A stretch of 64,000 bases of DNA. Source: Pseudomonas moraviensis. Lineage in GTDB: Bacteria > Pseudomonadota > Gammaproteobacteria > Pseudomonadales > Pseudomonadaceae. Location: assembly GCF_900105805.1 (NCBI RefSeq), contig NZ_LT629788.1, positions 4,634,501 through 4,698,500 on the forward strand. Reading direction: 5' to 3'. Position 1 is the first letter of the stretch, and each line of letters opens with the position of its first letter. The translations under genes and the position numbers were made by a program. A model generated the notes under the pieces. It did no database searches and was not told the origin of the DNA. It was given only the letters and a program-made list of their open reading frames with translations. This document shows, piece by piece, positions 18,857 to 27,274 of the stretch.

Positions 18857-20251
18857 ATGGCATTCCGCGCTCCCATGCTGCTCGCGCTCAGCGCCGTCAC
18901 GCTGTTGTCCGGCTGTGCAGCGTTTCGCAACTACGATTCCGAACTGGCCCAGACCAACCAGCAACTGGCTTCCGGCAACGTCGACGCTGCTCTGACCCTG
19001 CTGGAAAAAAACAACACCGGCACCGATAAAGACCTGCTCTATTACTTCGAGAAAGGCGAACTGCTGCGCGCCAAGGGCGACCTGTCGGGCAGCCAGAACG
19101 CCTGGGGCAGCGCCGATCAGGTGGTCGGTCAGTGGGAAGACGCGGTCAAGCTCGACTCGGCCAAGTACCTGGCACAGTTCGGCAGCTTCATCGTCAACGA
19201 CAAGGTGCGCCGCTACGAAGGCTATGACTATGAAAAAGTCATGCTGACCACGCAGATGGCCCTGAACCTGTTGGCGGTCAACGATTTCGATGGCGCCCGC
19301 ACTGCGATCAAAAAGACCCACGAACGCGAAGCGGTGATCGCCGACCTGCGCGACAAGGAATACCTCAAGAGCGAAGAACAGGCCGAGAAGGAAGGCATCA
19401 AGACCCAGTACAAGGATCTGCAGGGTTATCCGGTGGCCAGCCTCGACGCACCGGAAGTGGTCGGCCTGAAAAACAGCTACCAGAGTGCGTTCAGCCATTA
19501 TCTCGCCGGCTTCGTCTACGAAGCTCTGGGCGAGAAGGATCTGGCTGCGCCGGGTTATCGCAAAGCCGCCGAACTGCGCCCAAACACACCGCTGCTCGAG
19601 CAGGCGCTGGTCAATCTCGACAAGCCTTCGAAGTCTGACGACAGCGACATTCTGATCGTGGTCCAGAGCGGTCTTGCCCCGGCGCGCGACTCGATTCGCG
19701 TACCGCTGCCGCTGCCGATTTCCAACAACGTGGTGATCACCCCGTTGTCGTTCCCGATCATCAAACCGGACACCTCCACCGCGCCGTTTGCGCAGATCGG
19801 CGTCGACGGCAAGCAGGTCGACCTGACCGCGCTGAACAGCACCACCGCCATGTCCCGCCGCGCCCTGCGCGATGACATGCCGGGGATCATCGTCCGCACC
19901 ACCGTACGCGCGATCACCAAAGGCGTGGCGCAGAAGCAGATCAACGAAACCAACCCGCTGGCCGGCCTCGCCGTAGGCATTTCTTCAGCAGTGCTCGAAG
20001 GTGCCGATACCCGTACATGGCGCACCCTGCCGGACAACACCCAAGTGGTGCGTCTGCGCCTGAAAAAGGGGGAGCATCAGGTTACCCTGCCGAGCGCCGT
20101 CGGCGGCTCGGTGGTCAGGGTCACCGTCGATCAGCGCTATCAAGTGGTCAGCCTGCGTGCCGTGGGCAACCAGGTATTCGCTGGCGGCATCGCTGCCCAC
20201 GTAATGCCGAGCGCTGGCGCGACCAACGTCGCCAGCCTCAAACAACCTTAA
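18857..20251 (+). CDS. COG3014-type lipoprotein, copy 2
   Basis: 464 residues from the ATG at 18857, chosen for the upstream GGAAGAAG and the signal peptide MAFRAPMLLALSAVTLLSGC, whose lipobox is LSGC. It is colinear with copy 1 along its whole length, and both have AFRNYD/AYRNYD right after the lipid cysteine. It also has an insertion (QKQINETNPLAGLAVGISS) missing in copy 1. The 206 bases before it could hold a separate promoter. Only 16 bases separate it from the YcfL-like gene. Function unknown; probably periplasmic, lipid-anchored to the outer membrane. Confidence 0.85.
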   Translation: MAFRAPMLLALSAVTLLSGCAAFRNYDSELAQTNQQLASGNVDAALTLLEKNNTGTDKDLLYYFEKGELLRAKGDLSGSQNAWGSADQVVGQWEDAVKLDSAKYLAQFGSFIVNDKVRRYEGYDYEKVMLTTQMALNLLAVNDFDGARTAIKKTHEREAVIADLRDKEYLKSEEQAEKEGIKTQYKDLQGYPVASLDAPEVVGLKNSYQSAFSHYLAGFVYEALGEKDLAAPGYRKAAELRPNTPLLEQALVNLDKPSKSDDSDILIVVQSGLAPARDSIRVPLPLPISNNVVITPLSFPIIKPDTSTAPFAQIGVDGKQVDLTALNSTTAMSRRALRDDMPGIIVRTTVRAITKGVAQKQINETNPLAGLAVGISSAVLEGADTRTWRTLPDNTQVVRLRLKKGEHQVTLPSAVGGSVVRVTVDQRYQVVSLRAVGNQVFAGGIAAHVMPSAGATNVASLKQP

Positions 20252-20267
20252 GAACGGAGTCTTTGCA

Positions 20268-20639
20268 ATGCGCTTGAAGATCATCGCCGTCGCCGCCCTC
20301 GCCTTGCTGGCAGGCTGCGCCACCCCGCCACCGCCAGAGCCGGGCAGCGCCGCGAGCAAAGTCGTGGCCATGGGCCCGCAGAAACACATCGTCGTCGGCG
20401 CCATGCGCGTCGCTCGCGAAAACGGCTTCATGACCGTCAACGTGCAGCTGAGCAACACCCTCAACAGCAACAAGATCTTCTACTACCGCTTCGCCTGGCT
20501 TGGCGCCGAAGGTTTCCCGGTTGCCGAAGAAGAAGTCTGGAAAAGCCAGATGATGTACGGCGCCCAGACCAGCTTCATTCAGGCCATCGCCCCGACCCCG
20601 AAAGCCGTGGATTTCCGTTTGGAAATCAAGACGCCTTAA
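20268..20639 (+). CDS. YcfL-family lipoprotein (DUF1425)
   Basis: 123 residues with lipobox LAGC at about 14-17, then a Pro-rich linker (ATPPPPEPGS) and a small beta-sandwich domain with NGFMTVNVQLSNTLNSNKIF and YYRFAWLGAEGFPVAEEEVW. In E. coli ycfL stands directly before lpoB, the same order as here. It is probably an envelope partner of the LpoB system; its function has not been established to my knowledge. Confidence 0.85.
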   Translation: MRLKIIAVAALALLAGCATPPPPEPGSAASKVVAMGPQKHIVVGAMRVARENGFMTVNVQLSNTLNSNKIFYYRFAWLGAEGFPVAEEEVWKSQMMYGAQTSFIQAIAPTPKAVDFRLEIKTP

Positions 20640-20675
20640 GCCCGCCACCCTATTTCTGATTGAGAGAGCTTTCTC

Positions 20676-21263
20676 ATGTTTGCACGCTTTTCCTGCATCG
20701 CCGTCATCGCCCTGCTCGCCTCCGGTTGCGCCAACACCTCGCCGACTCTGGGCAGCAAGAACATCAGCTACGGCGACACCAAAGCGGTTGAAACCGTGAC
20801 CAACGAATTCGGTTCGACCGACCTGCAAATGATCGCCGAGTCGATGACCCGCTCGCTGGCCCAGTCCGGCATCCTGCAGGGCCGTCCGGTGGTTCAGGTC
20901 TACGACGTGAAGAACAAGACCAGCGAGTACATCGACACTCGCGAAATCACCACCAGCATCAAAACGCAGTTGATGAAGACCGGTGTCGCGCGCTTCGCCA
21001 GCGACAACAATGCGATGCAGAGCCAGGTTGATCAGCTCAAGCTGCAGAACCAGAGCGGTCTGTACAAGAAAAGCACCGTGGCCAAGACCGGCAACATGAT
21101 CGCTGCCAAGTACCGCATCGAAGGTTCGATCAGCTCGATCGTCAAGCGCAGCAGCGATTACAAGGACGTCTTCTACAAATTCAGCCTGCAGTTGATCGAC
21201 GTTGAAAGCGGTCTGGCCGAGTGGATGGACGAAAAAGAGATCCGCAAAACCACGGAGCGTTAA
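20676..21263 (+). CDS. lpoB: penicillin-binding protein activator LpoB
   Basis: 195 residues, outer-membrane lipoprotein. In enterobacteria LpoB reaches through the peptidoglycan to activate PBP1b. The lipobox is ASGC, followed by the conserved DLQMIAESMTRSLAQSGIL and the core YRIEGSISSIVKRSSDYKDV with VFYKFSLQLIDVESGLAEW. Compared with E. coli LpoB the disordered linker after the Cys is very short. In P. aeruginosa PBP1b is activated by the unrelated LpoP, so the target of this protein is open. Three bases separate it from the next gene. Confidence 0.8.
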   Translation: MFARFSCIAVIALLASGCANTSPTLGSKNISYGDTKAVETVTNEFGSTDLQMIAESMTRSLAQSGILQGRPVVQVYDVKNKTSEYIDTREITTSIKTQLMKTGVARFASDNNAMQSQVDQLKLQNQSGLYKKSTVAKTGNMIAAKYRIEGSISSIVKRSSDYKDVFYKFSLQLIDVESGLAEWMDEKEIRKTTER

Positions 21264-21266
21264 TCG

Positions 21267-22013
21267 ATGCGCACATGGATTGGCATGATGGCCCTGGCTT
21301 GCGCGTTCAGCGTGCAGGCGGCCCCGAAAGTGGCGGTGACGGATCTGGCGTATCAGGAGCGCGTGGAGCAATACATCCACATCGTTTCGGCGCAGAGCAA
21401 TCACCGCGAGAGTTACTACAGCGCCAGCGGATCTTCGAGCTACAACGAGATCGAAGCGACCACCAGCTACATCGAACAGGGCGAGTTGCGCAAATTCACC
21501 GGCGACATCAAGGGTGAAATCCTCCGTACCGGCATGTTCCAGCTGGTGCAGGGCACGCCGTACACCGCGTCCTCCAAGGGCGATGTGTATGACGTGATCA
21601 AGCGCATCAAGGCCGGCAACTTCAAAGGCGCCGACTACGTGCTGTTCGGCACCGTGTCCGACATCGATTTCACCCAGGACATCAACGAGCTGGCGCACAC
21701 CGACAGCTATTCGGCAGTGCTGGGCCTGACGCTGGTGGCGGATTTCAGCCTGATCAACACCAAAACCTACGAGATCACCTCGGCCTTCACGGCGATGGGT
21801 GAAGCGCAGGACACCAAACTGGTGAACCATCGCGACATCAAGATCTCGCTGAACCGCCCTCGAGTGGTGCGTGAGGTGTCCAAAGCTTTGGGCGAAGACG
21901 TGGCCGGGCAATTGAGCATGCAACTCGGTGGCGGTGACGCTTATGAGCAGCCGCGTGAAGCGCCGCAGCGCAATAATCTGCCGCGTGATACGGCGCCGGT
22001 GATCCTGCGCTGA
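21267..22013 (+). CDS. LpoB/CsgG-superfamily periplasmic protein
   Basis: 248 residues with a signal peptide cleaved probably after SVQA, near residue 18, and no convincing lipobox. The core KAGNFKGADYVLFGTVSDID and LVADFSLINTKTYEITSAF matches the beta-alpha fold shared by LpoB, CsgG and the GNA1162/TolB-N-like proteins. A segment rich in Ser/Tyr (SYYSASGSSSYNE) near 46-60 may be a flexible loop. The C-terminal tail is Pro/Arg-rich. Last gene of the operon; a strong terminator follows. Function not known. Confidence 0.75.
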   Translation: MRTWIGMMALACAFSVQAAPKVAVTDLAYQERVEQYIHIVSAQSNHRESYYSASGSSSYNEIEATTSYIEQGELRKFTGDIKGEILRTGMFQLVQGTPYTASSKGDVYDVIKRIKAGNFKGADYVLFGTVSDIDFTQDINELAHTDSYSAVLGLTLVADFSLINTKTYEITSAFTAMGEAQDTKLVNHRDIKISLNRPRVVREVSKALGEDVAGQLSMQLGGGDAYEQPREAPQRNNLPRDTAPVILR

Positions 22014-22028
22014 CTGACCGAGAGAAAC

Positions 22029-22060
22029 AAAAAAGGCGACCCGCAAAGGTCGCCTTTTTT
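22029..22060. terminator. bidirectional terminator after the lipoprotein operon
   Basis: AAGGCGACC pairs with GGTCGCCTT (22033-22056) around a short loop, with A- and T-runs on both sides. It serves the plus-strand operon and the convergent LysE gene. Confidence 0.88.
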
Positions 22061-22073
22061 CTGCCCGGGCGGT

Positions 22074-22706
22074 TTACGCCGCCGCTTTGCGCAACGTCGC
22101 CATGAACGCCGCCGCGCCAATGAACAATCCGGCAAAGGTGCGGTTCATGCGCTTCTGCTGCTTGGGCGTGCGCAACAGGCGCAGCACCTTCGACGCCAGC
22201 CCGGTGTAGCCGGCCATGACGATCAGATCGACGAACACCATGGTCACGCCGATCACCACATATTGAATCAGCAGCGGCGCGTGAGGGTTGATGAACTGCG
22301 GCAACACCGCGAGCATGAATATCAAAGCCTTGGGGTTGCTGATGTTCACCAGAAAGCCACGGAATACCAAGGCCAGCGGCTTGCCGATCGGCCGCACCGC
22401 GGCGTCATCGCTCATGTCCATGGGCAGCGCCCGCCACTGCTTGATCGCCAGATAAACCAGATAGGCAACGCCGAACCATTTGATCGCGTGGAACGCCGTG
22501 GCCGAAGCGGTGAGCACAGCGCCAACACCCGCGCCGACAATCGCGATCTGCATCGCCAGACCGATCTGCAGGCCCAGCGCGTTCCAATAGCCGCGCCAGA
22601 ACCCGTATTGCAGGCCGCTGGACATCGACGCAATGGCGCCCGCGCCCGGGGACAGACTGATCACCCAGCAGGCGGCAAAGAATGCCAGCCATGTTTGAAG
22701 CTCCAT
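22074..22706 (-). CDS. LysE/RhtB-family amino-acid exporter
   Basis: Inner-membrane exporter of amino acids or homoserine-type compounds. 210 residues with about six hydrophobic segments. The N-terminal signature ISLSPGAGAIASMSSGLQYG carries the family SPGP-like motif. The NISNPKALIFMLAVLPQFI block is diagnostic. Monocistronic, convergent with the lipoprotein operon. The substrate cannot be assigned. Confidence 0.92.
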   Translation of the reverse strand: MELQTWLAFFAACWVISLSPGAGAIASMSSGLQYGFWRGYWNALGLQIGLAMQIAIVGAGVGAVLTASATAFHAIKWFGVAYLVYLAIKQWRALPMDMSDDAAVRPIGKPLALVFRGFLVNISNPKALIFMLAVLPQFINPHAPLLIQYVVIGVTMVFVDLIVMAGYTGLASKVLRLLRTPKQQKRMNRTFAGLFIGAAAFMATLRKAAA

Positions 22707-22810
22707 CGCATACCTCGCCTGATGCTTGTGACAAATGCCTAAGCTAATGCGGCTTCGTGGGGATGACTACCGATTTCTTGCTGAATGTTGCAGGTGTTGC
22801 TGATGGCCCC

Positions 22811-22875
22811 TTCGCGAGCAGGCTCGCTCCCACAGGAGAACGCATTTCAAACGTGGGAGCGAGCCTGCTCGCGAA
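22811..22875. repeat. REP doublet, GTGGGAGCGAGC subtype
   Basis: Inverted arms at 22811-22833 and 22853-22875, 19 bases apart, between the LysE and MscS-like genes. Confidence 0.9.
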
Positions 22876-22900
22876 GGCGTCCGAACCGACGACGTGAAAG

Positions 22901-23482
22901 CTACTTCTCGAACCCGCTCGACGGAAACACATCGGTCCCGCGCCAACGCCGCACCGAACGCTGGAAGAACAGGCTGTTGGGCACCTGCACCATGGCGCTG
23001 CCGGTGCCCAACTCTTCGGCTTCGACCAGCGTGGTGTAGAGCAGATTGATCGCGATCACCCGACCTTTGACGCCAGGCTTGTCGGTGGTGTCCACCAGCT
23101 CGACTACGTCGCCGAGGCGGAACGGCCCGACGGTGAAGATGAGAATCGCGCACAGCAGGTTCGACAGCACGCTCCACATGGCGAAGAACGCCACCGCCGC
23201 CACCGCGACAAAACCCGATAGCGCCGTCCACAACACCGTGGCGGAGACGCCAAGGCGCTCGAGCACGAAGAGCAGCGCGCTGCCCATGATCAGCCAGCGC
23301 AACACGCCGCGCAGTGGCATCAGCAATTGCGGCGGGAACGGATAGCGCTCACCCAGGCGAGTCAGGCCTTTGGCAACGAAACGCTGGGTCAGGTAACCGG
23401 CCAGCAGAATCAGCAGAATCTGCGCGGTGAACCAGATCGGCTCGACCCATACCGCCGAGAACGGCAGCTTGAAGGCTTCCAT
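22901..23482 (-). CDS. small-conductance mechanosensitive channel family protein (MscS-like, short)
   Basis: 193 residues with three to four membrane helices and the MscS pore-lining/beta-domain region AAVAFFAMWSVLSNLLCAILIF then GPFRLGDVVELVDTTDKPGVKG. The large C-terminal cytoplasmic vestibule of MscS is absent, so it is a minimal member. Its ATG overlaps the stop of the ABC-F gene (TGATG), so the two are co-translated. Likely a role in osmotic protection, though the short form may not gate in the same way. Confidence 0.87.
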   Translation of the reverse strand: MEAFKLPFSAVWVEPIWFTAQILLILLAGYLTQRFVAKGLTRLGERYPFPPQLLMPLRGVLRWLIMGSALLFVLERLGVSATVLWTALSGFVAVAAVAFFAMWSVLSNLLCAILIFTVGPFRLGDVVELVDTTDKPGVKGRVIAINLLYTTLVEAEELGTGSAMVQVPNSLFFQRSVRRWRGTDVFPSSGFEK

Positions 23483-25392
23483 CAGGACAACGCCTCCAGC
23501 TCCGCCTGCATGCTTTCCAAGGTTTCCAGCGCTTCCATCCAGGCCTCTTCCAGCTCGGCTTCACGCACCTTCAGTTTCGCCTGCTCGGCCAGCAGATCGC
23601 GCAATTCGTTCTTGCGCGCCGGCTCGTAGATATCGCTGTCACCGAGGCTGGCATCGACCTTGGCGAGTTTCTCGTGAAGCTTGCCCAGTTCAGCTTCAAG
23701 CTTGTCGGCCTCGCGCTTGTGCGGTGCCAGTTGCTGACGCAACGCTGCCGCTGCCTGACGCTGAGCTTTCTTGTCAGTCTTGTCCGGATTGACCGGCGTG
23801 TTGCTGACCGGCGCATTGCGCTGGCGGTATTCCACCAGCCAGCGCGCGTAGTCTTCGAGGTCGCCATCGAACTCTTCGACCTTGCCGTCGGCGACCAGAT
23901 AGAAATTATCGGTGGTGCTCTTGAGCAAGTGCCGGTCGTGAGACACCACCAGCACCGCACCGCTGAATTCCTGCAGAGCCATGGTCAGCGCCAGGCGCAT
24001 TTCCAGGTCGAGGTGGTTGGTCGGTTCGTCGAGCAGCAGCAGGTTCGGCCGTTCCCAGGCGATCAAGGCGAGGGCCAGACGGGCCTTCTCGCCACCGGAG
24101 AAATTCAGCACCGGCTCATCGATGCGCGCCCCCCGGAAGTCGAAGCCGCCGAGGAAGTCACGCAAAGTCTGCTCGCGCTCACCCGGCGCCAAACGCTGCA
24201 AGTGCAGCAACGGGCTGGCCTTGGAATCCAGCGAGTCGAGCTGATGCTGGGCGAAGTAGCCGACCACGGTGTTCTCGCCACGGGTCAGGCGTCCGGCCAG
24301 CGGTTCGAGCTCGCCGGCGAGGTTCTTGATCAGCGTCGATTTGCCCGCGCCGTTCGGCCCGAGCAGACCGATCCGCGCACCTGGGGTGAGTTGCAGCTTG
24401 ACCTTCTCGAGGATGGTCTTGTCGCCATAACCCAGGCGTGCATCGGACAGATCGATGAGCGGGCTGGAGATCTTCGTCGACTCGCGGAAGACGAAGTCGA
24501 ACGGCGAATCGACGTGGGCCGCCGACAATTCTTCCATGCGCTCCAGCGCCTTGATCCGGCTCTGCGCCTGACGGGCCTTGGTCGCTTGCGCCTTGAAGCG
24601 AGCGATGTAGCTTTCCATGTGCGCACGCTGCGCCTGCTGCTTCTCGTAGGCCTGTTGCTGCTGGGCCAGACGCTCGGCACGGGCGCGTTCGAACGCGGTG
24701 TAGCCGCCACGGTAGAGGGTCAGTTTGCGCTGATCGACATGCGCGACGTGATCGACCACCTCATCGAGGAAATCGCGGTCGTGGGAAATCAGCAGCAAGG
24801 TGCCCGGATAACTCTTCAGCCACTCTTCCAGCCAGATGATCGCATCGAGGTCCAAGTGGTTGGTCGGTTCGTCGAGCAGCAGCAGATCCGATGGGCACAT
24901 CAGCGCCTGCGCCAGATTCAGACGCATCCGCCAGCCACCGGAGAAATCGCCTACCTGGCGGTCCATCTGCTCGTTGGTGAAGCCAAGACCAGCGAGCAGC
25001 TTGCGCGCCCGCGCATCGGCGGTGTAACCGTCGGCACTGTCGAGTTCGGCATGCAGGCGCGCCAGCGCGGTGCCGTCGTGCGCCTCCTCGGCGGCGGCAA
25101 GCTCGCGCTGCACCTCGCGCAGACGCAGGTCGCCATCGAGCACATAATCGACCGCAAGGCGCTCGAGGGTGTCGACCTCCTGACGCATGTGCGCGATGCG
25201 CCAGTCGGCCGGCAGCAGGCAGTCGCCCGAATCCGGGTGCAACTCGCCGCGCAGCAAGGCGAACAGGCTGGATTTGCCGGCACCGTTGGCGCCGATGAGG
25301 CCGGCTTTGTGGCCGGCGTGCAGGGTCAGCTCGGCGTCTTCTAGCAGACGTTGCGGGCCACGCTGTAAAGTCAGGTTCTGAAGTCGGATCAT
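23482..25392 (-). CDS. ABC-F family ATPase (YheS-like)
   Basis: 636 residues, cytoplasmic, with two ATP-binding cassettes and no membrane segments: Walker A GANGAGKSS (first) and GPNGAGKST (second), signatures FSGGWRMRLNLAQAL and FSGGEKARLALALIAW, and Walker B LLLLDEPTNHLDLD twice. A linker between the cassettes and a C-terminal coiled coil (LRQQLAPHKREADKLEAELG) are typical of the YheS/Uup ABC-F translation factors that act on the ribosome. The precise subfamily is by overall appearance only. Confidence 0.9.
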   Translation of the reverse strand: MIRLQNLTLQRGPQRLLEDAELTLHAGHKAGLIGANGAGKSSLFALLRGELHPDSGDCLLPADWRIAHMRQEVDTLERLAVDYVLDGDLRLREVQRELAAAEEAHDGTALARLHAELDSADGYTADARARKLLAGLGFTNEQMDRQVGDFSGGWRMRLNLAQALMCPSDLLLLDEPTNHLDLDAIIWLEEWLKSYPGTLLLISHDRDFLDEVVDHVAHVDQRKLTLYRGGYTAFERARAERLAQQQQAYEKQQAQRAHMESYIARFKAQATKARQAQSRIKALERMEELSAAHVDSPFDFVFRESTKISSPLIDLSDARLGYGDKTILEKVKLQLTPGARIGLLGPNGAGKSTLIKNLAGELEPLAGRLTRGENTVVGYFAQHQLDSLDSKASPLLHLQRLAPGEREQTLRDFLGGFDFRGARIDEPVLNFSGGEKARLALALIAWERPNLLLLDEPTNHLDLEMRLALTMALQEFSGAVLVVSHDRHLLKSTTDNFYLVADGKVEEFDGDLEDYARWLVEYRQRNAPVSNTPVNPDKTDKKAQRQAAAALRQQLAPHKREADKLEAELGKLHEKLAKVDASLGDSDIYEPARKNELRDLLAEQAKLKVREAELEEAWMEALETLESMQAELEALS

Positions 25393-25442
25393 AATGGCGG
25401 CGGAGTCTACCAGCTTCGCTCACAACTGGCGCGAGTAGCACG

Positions 25443-25904
25443 ATGTCCTCTGACCTGTGGAGCTTTGCCCTTGATGTCTACGCCCGCCCCGGCGTGGAAG
25501 ATGCCTGCCTGCGACTGCAAACGGCGGGCGCCAATGTTTGCCTGCTGCTGTGCGGTTTGTGGCTGGAGCAGCGTGCAGTGGCCTGCGATGAACCGCGCGT
25601 GGATTTGCTCAAGGCCCTGACTGCGCCTTGGGATATCGAAGTGGTGCAGCCGCTGCGAACCCTGCGCATGCAATGGAAAGCGCGGGCCGTCGATGATGCG
25701 GTGGTAAAAGGCATGCGCGAGCAAATCAAATCACTCGAGCTGGAAGCTGAACGAACCTTGCTGTCGCGGCTTGAAGGTGTGGCGCAGGAATGGGCGCGCA
25801 ACGAGGGAGGTTCGGTGACCTGGCTTGAAGGTTTGGCCGGCACTGCCGCCAGCCTGGACCGCGACGCGCTGCAAGTGCTGCGCGTCGCGGCAACCGGCAC
25901 TTAG
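25443..25904 (+). CDS. TIGR02444-family protein
   Basis: 153 residues, conserved in gamma-proteobacteria, function unknown. The opening SDLWSFALDVYARPGVEDACLRLQ and ANVCLLLCGLWLEQRAVAC are typical. The C-terminal half is helical and Leu/Glu-rich. It is divergent from the ABC-F gene (50-base gap) and overlaps algP tail to tail by four bases. Confidence 0.88.
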   Translation: MSSDLWSFALDVYARPGVEDACLRLQTAGANVCLLLCGLWLEQRAVACDEPRVDLLKALTAPWDIEVVQPLRTLRMQWKARAVDDAVVKGMREQIKSLELEAERTLLSRLEGVAQEWARNEGGSVTWLEGLAGTAASLDRDALQVLRVAATGT

Positions 25905-27082
25905 GAAGCGCTGGTCGGGGTGCTGCTGACGTTCGACGAAGCGGCTGGTGCTGGCGCAGTCGAAGGGGTCGAGTGGGCGGCGGACGACGGTGCCGACGCA
26001 GCTGAAGCAGCCGGGGTGGCGGCAGTGGCAGGCTTGGCCGCTGGAGCGGTGGCCGGTTTGGTCGCGGCTGGCTTGGCAGCTGCAGGCTTTTTCACCGCTG
26101 GTTTTGCGGCTGGCTTGGCGGCCGGTTTTGCAGCAGCGGTCGCAGGCTTGGCAGCAGCGGGTTTCGCAGCAGGCTTGGCGGCCGGTTTCGCAGCGGTTTT
26201 TGCCGCAGGTTTTGCTGCGGATGTTGCGGCAGGTTTGGCAGCCGGTTTTACCGCCACTTTCGCAGCAGGTTTGGCGGTAGCCGGTTTGACTGCAGTCTTG
26301 GCGGCAGGCTTCGCAGCGGCGGTTTTGGCAGCAGGCTTGGCTGCCGGTTTCGCCGTAGGTTTGGCGGCTGCGGTTTTCGTCGGTGCAGCTTTGCTCGCGG
26401 CCGATTTCGCAGCGGCTTTGGCAGGGGTGGCTTTCACTGCTGGCTTGGCTGCAGCAGGTTTGGCTGCGGTGGTTTTAGCCGCCGGTTTTGCCGCGCTCGC
26501 CGCCGGCTTCTTCGCTGCAGTTTTCGCCGCTGGTTTGGCAGCCGCTTTCACTGGCGCCTTGGCCGCTGGTTTGGCGGCGGTTTTCGCAACAGCAGGTTTC
26601 GCCGCAGCGGTCTTCGCCGGGGCTTTGCTTACAGCAGGTTTGGCAGTGACTTTCTTCGCCGGCACTGCTGCCGGTTTGGCCGAGCGCGACGACAATACTT
26701 TGCCCACTGCTTCTTGAACACGGCCAACACCCTGGGCCAGTTTCAGGCTTTCCTGAGCATCACGCTTGAGTTGCAGAATGTAGCTGCGGGTCTCGGACTG
26801 ACGATCTTTCAGTGCGTCGAGCAGCTCTTCAAGTTCTTTCACCGAAGCCTTGGCTTTGTTCTGCGCCTTGGCTTTGCCAGCGGTGGCGGCGTCTTGCAGT
26901 TTGGTGCGCGATTTGTGCAGTTTTTCCTGCGCCTTGCCACGCTGTTTTTCCAGCTTGGCGAGCAGTTTTTCAGCATCAGCCAAGGCTTGCGAGCAAGCGT
27001 TTTCCAAATGCTCGAGCAGACTGCCCGACAACTGTTGGAGTAGGTGCAACGGAGTATTTACAGGCTTCTTGGTGGCCGACAT
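25901..27082 (-). CDS. algP: AlgP, histone H1-like Ala/Lys/Pro repeat protein
   Basis: 393 residues. The first ~130 form a charged coiled-coil-like domain (LLEHLENACSQALADAEKLLAKLEK and a Leu-rich helix to about 115). The rest is a low-complexity tail of KPAA, KPAAKTAA and similar repeats. In P. aeruginosa AlgP (AlgR3) is a histone-like regulator of alginate genes. The basic tail presumably binds DNA without sequence specificity. The repeats on the DNA level (about 25980-26660) are prone to slippage, so length is expected to vary between strains. Confidence 0.95.
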   Translation of the reverse strand: MSATKKPVNTPLHLLQQLSGSLLEHLENACSQALADAEKLLAKLEKQRGKAQEKLHKSRTKLQDAATAGKAKAQNKAKASVKELEELLDALKDRQSETRSYILQLKRDAQESLKLAQGVGRVQEAVGKVLSSRSAKPAAVPAKKVTAKPAVSKAPAKTAAAKPAVAKTAAKPAAKAPVKAAAKPAAKTAAKKPAASAAKPAAKTTAAKPAAAKPAVKATPAKAAAKSAASKAAPTKTAAAKPTAKPAAKPAAKTAAAKPAAKTAVKPATAKPAAKVAVKPAAKPAATSAAKPAAKTAAKPAAKPAAKPAAAKPATAAAKPAAKPAAKPAVKKPAAAKPAATKPATAPAAKPATAATPAASAASAPSSAAHSTPSTAPAPAASSNVSSTPTSAS

Positions 27083-27274
27083 GGTTTACCTCCTGGCTGA
27101 CGTGAGTGCGGCTCATACTAGACCTCTGCTGATACCGCCGCTAGGGCATGTTGACAGTATCTCTGCCGTTGCGTTGCACCGACGCCGAAATGTTCTGCAC
27201 CGATGAAAAAGCAGTTCACCGATGCAGGCGTTCGCACTGGCATAATCCCCCGCATCTCAGGTCGGAGAGTGCCC

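Noticed and set aside
20238..22046. A 602-codon minus-strand frame opposite the YcfL/LpoB genes
   Set aside because: Three signal-peptide genes with ribosome sites lie on the other strand, and this frame runs through the terminator at 22029-22060.
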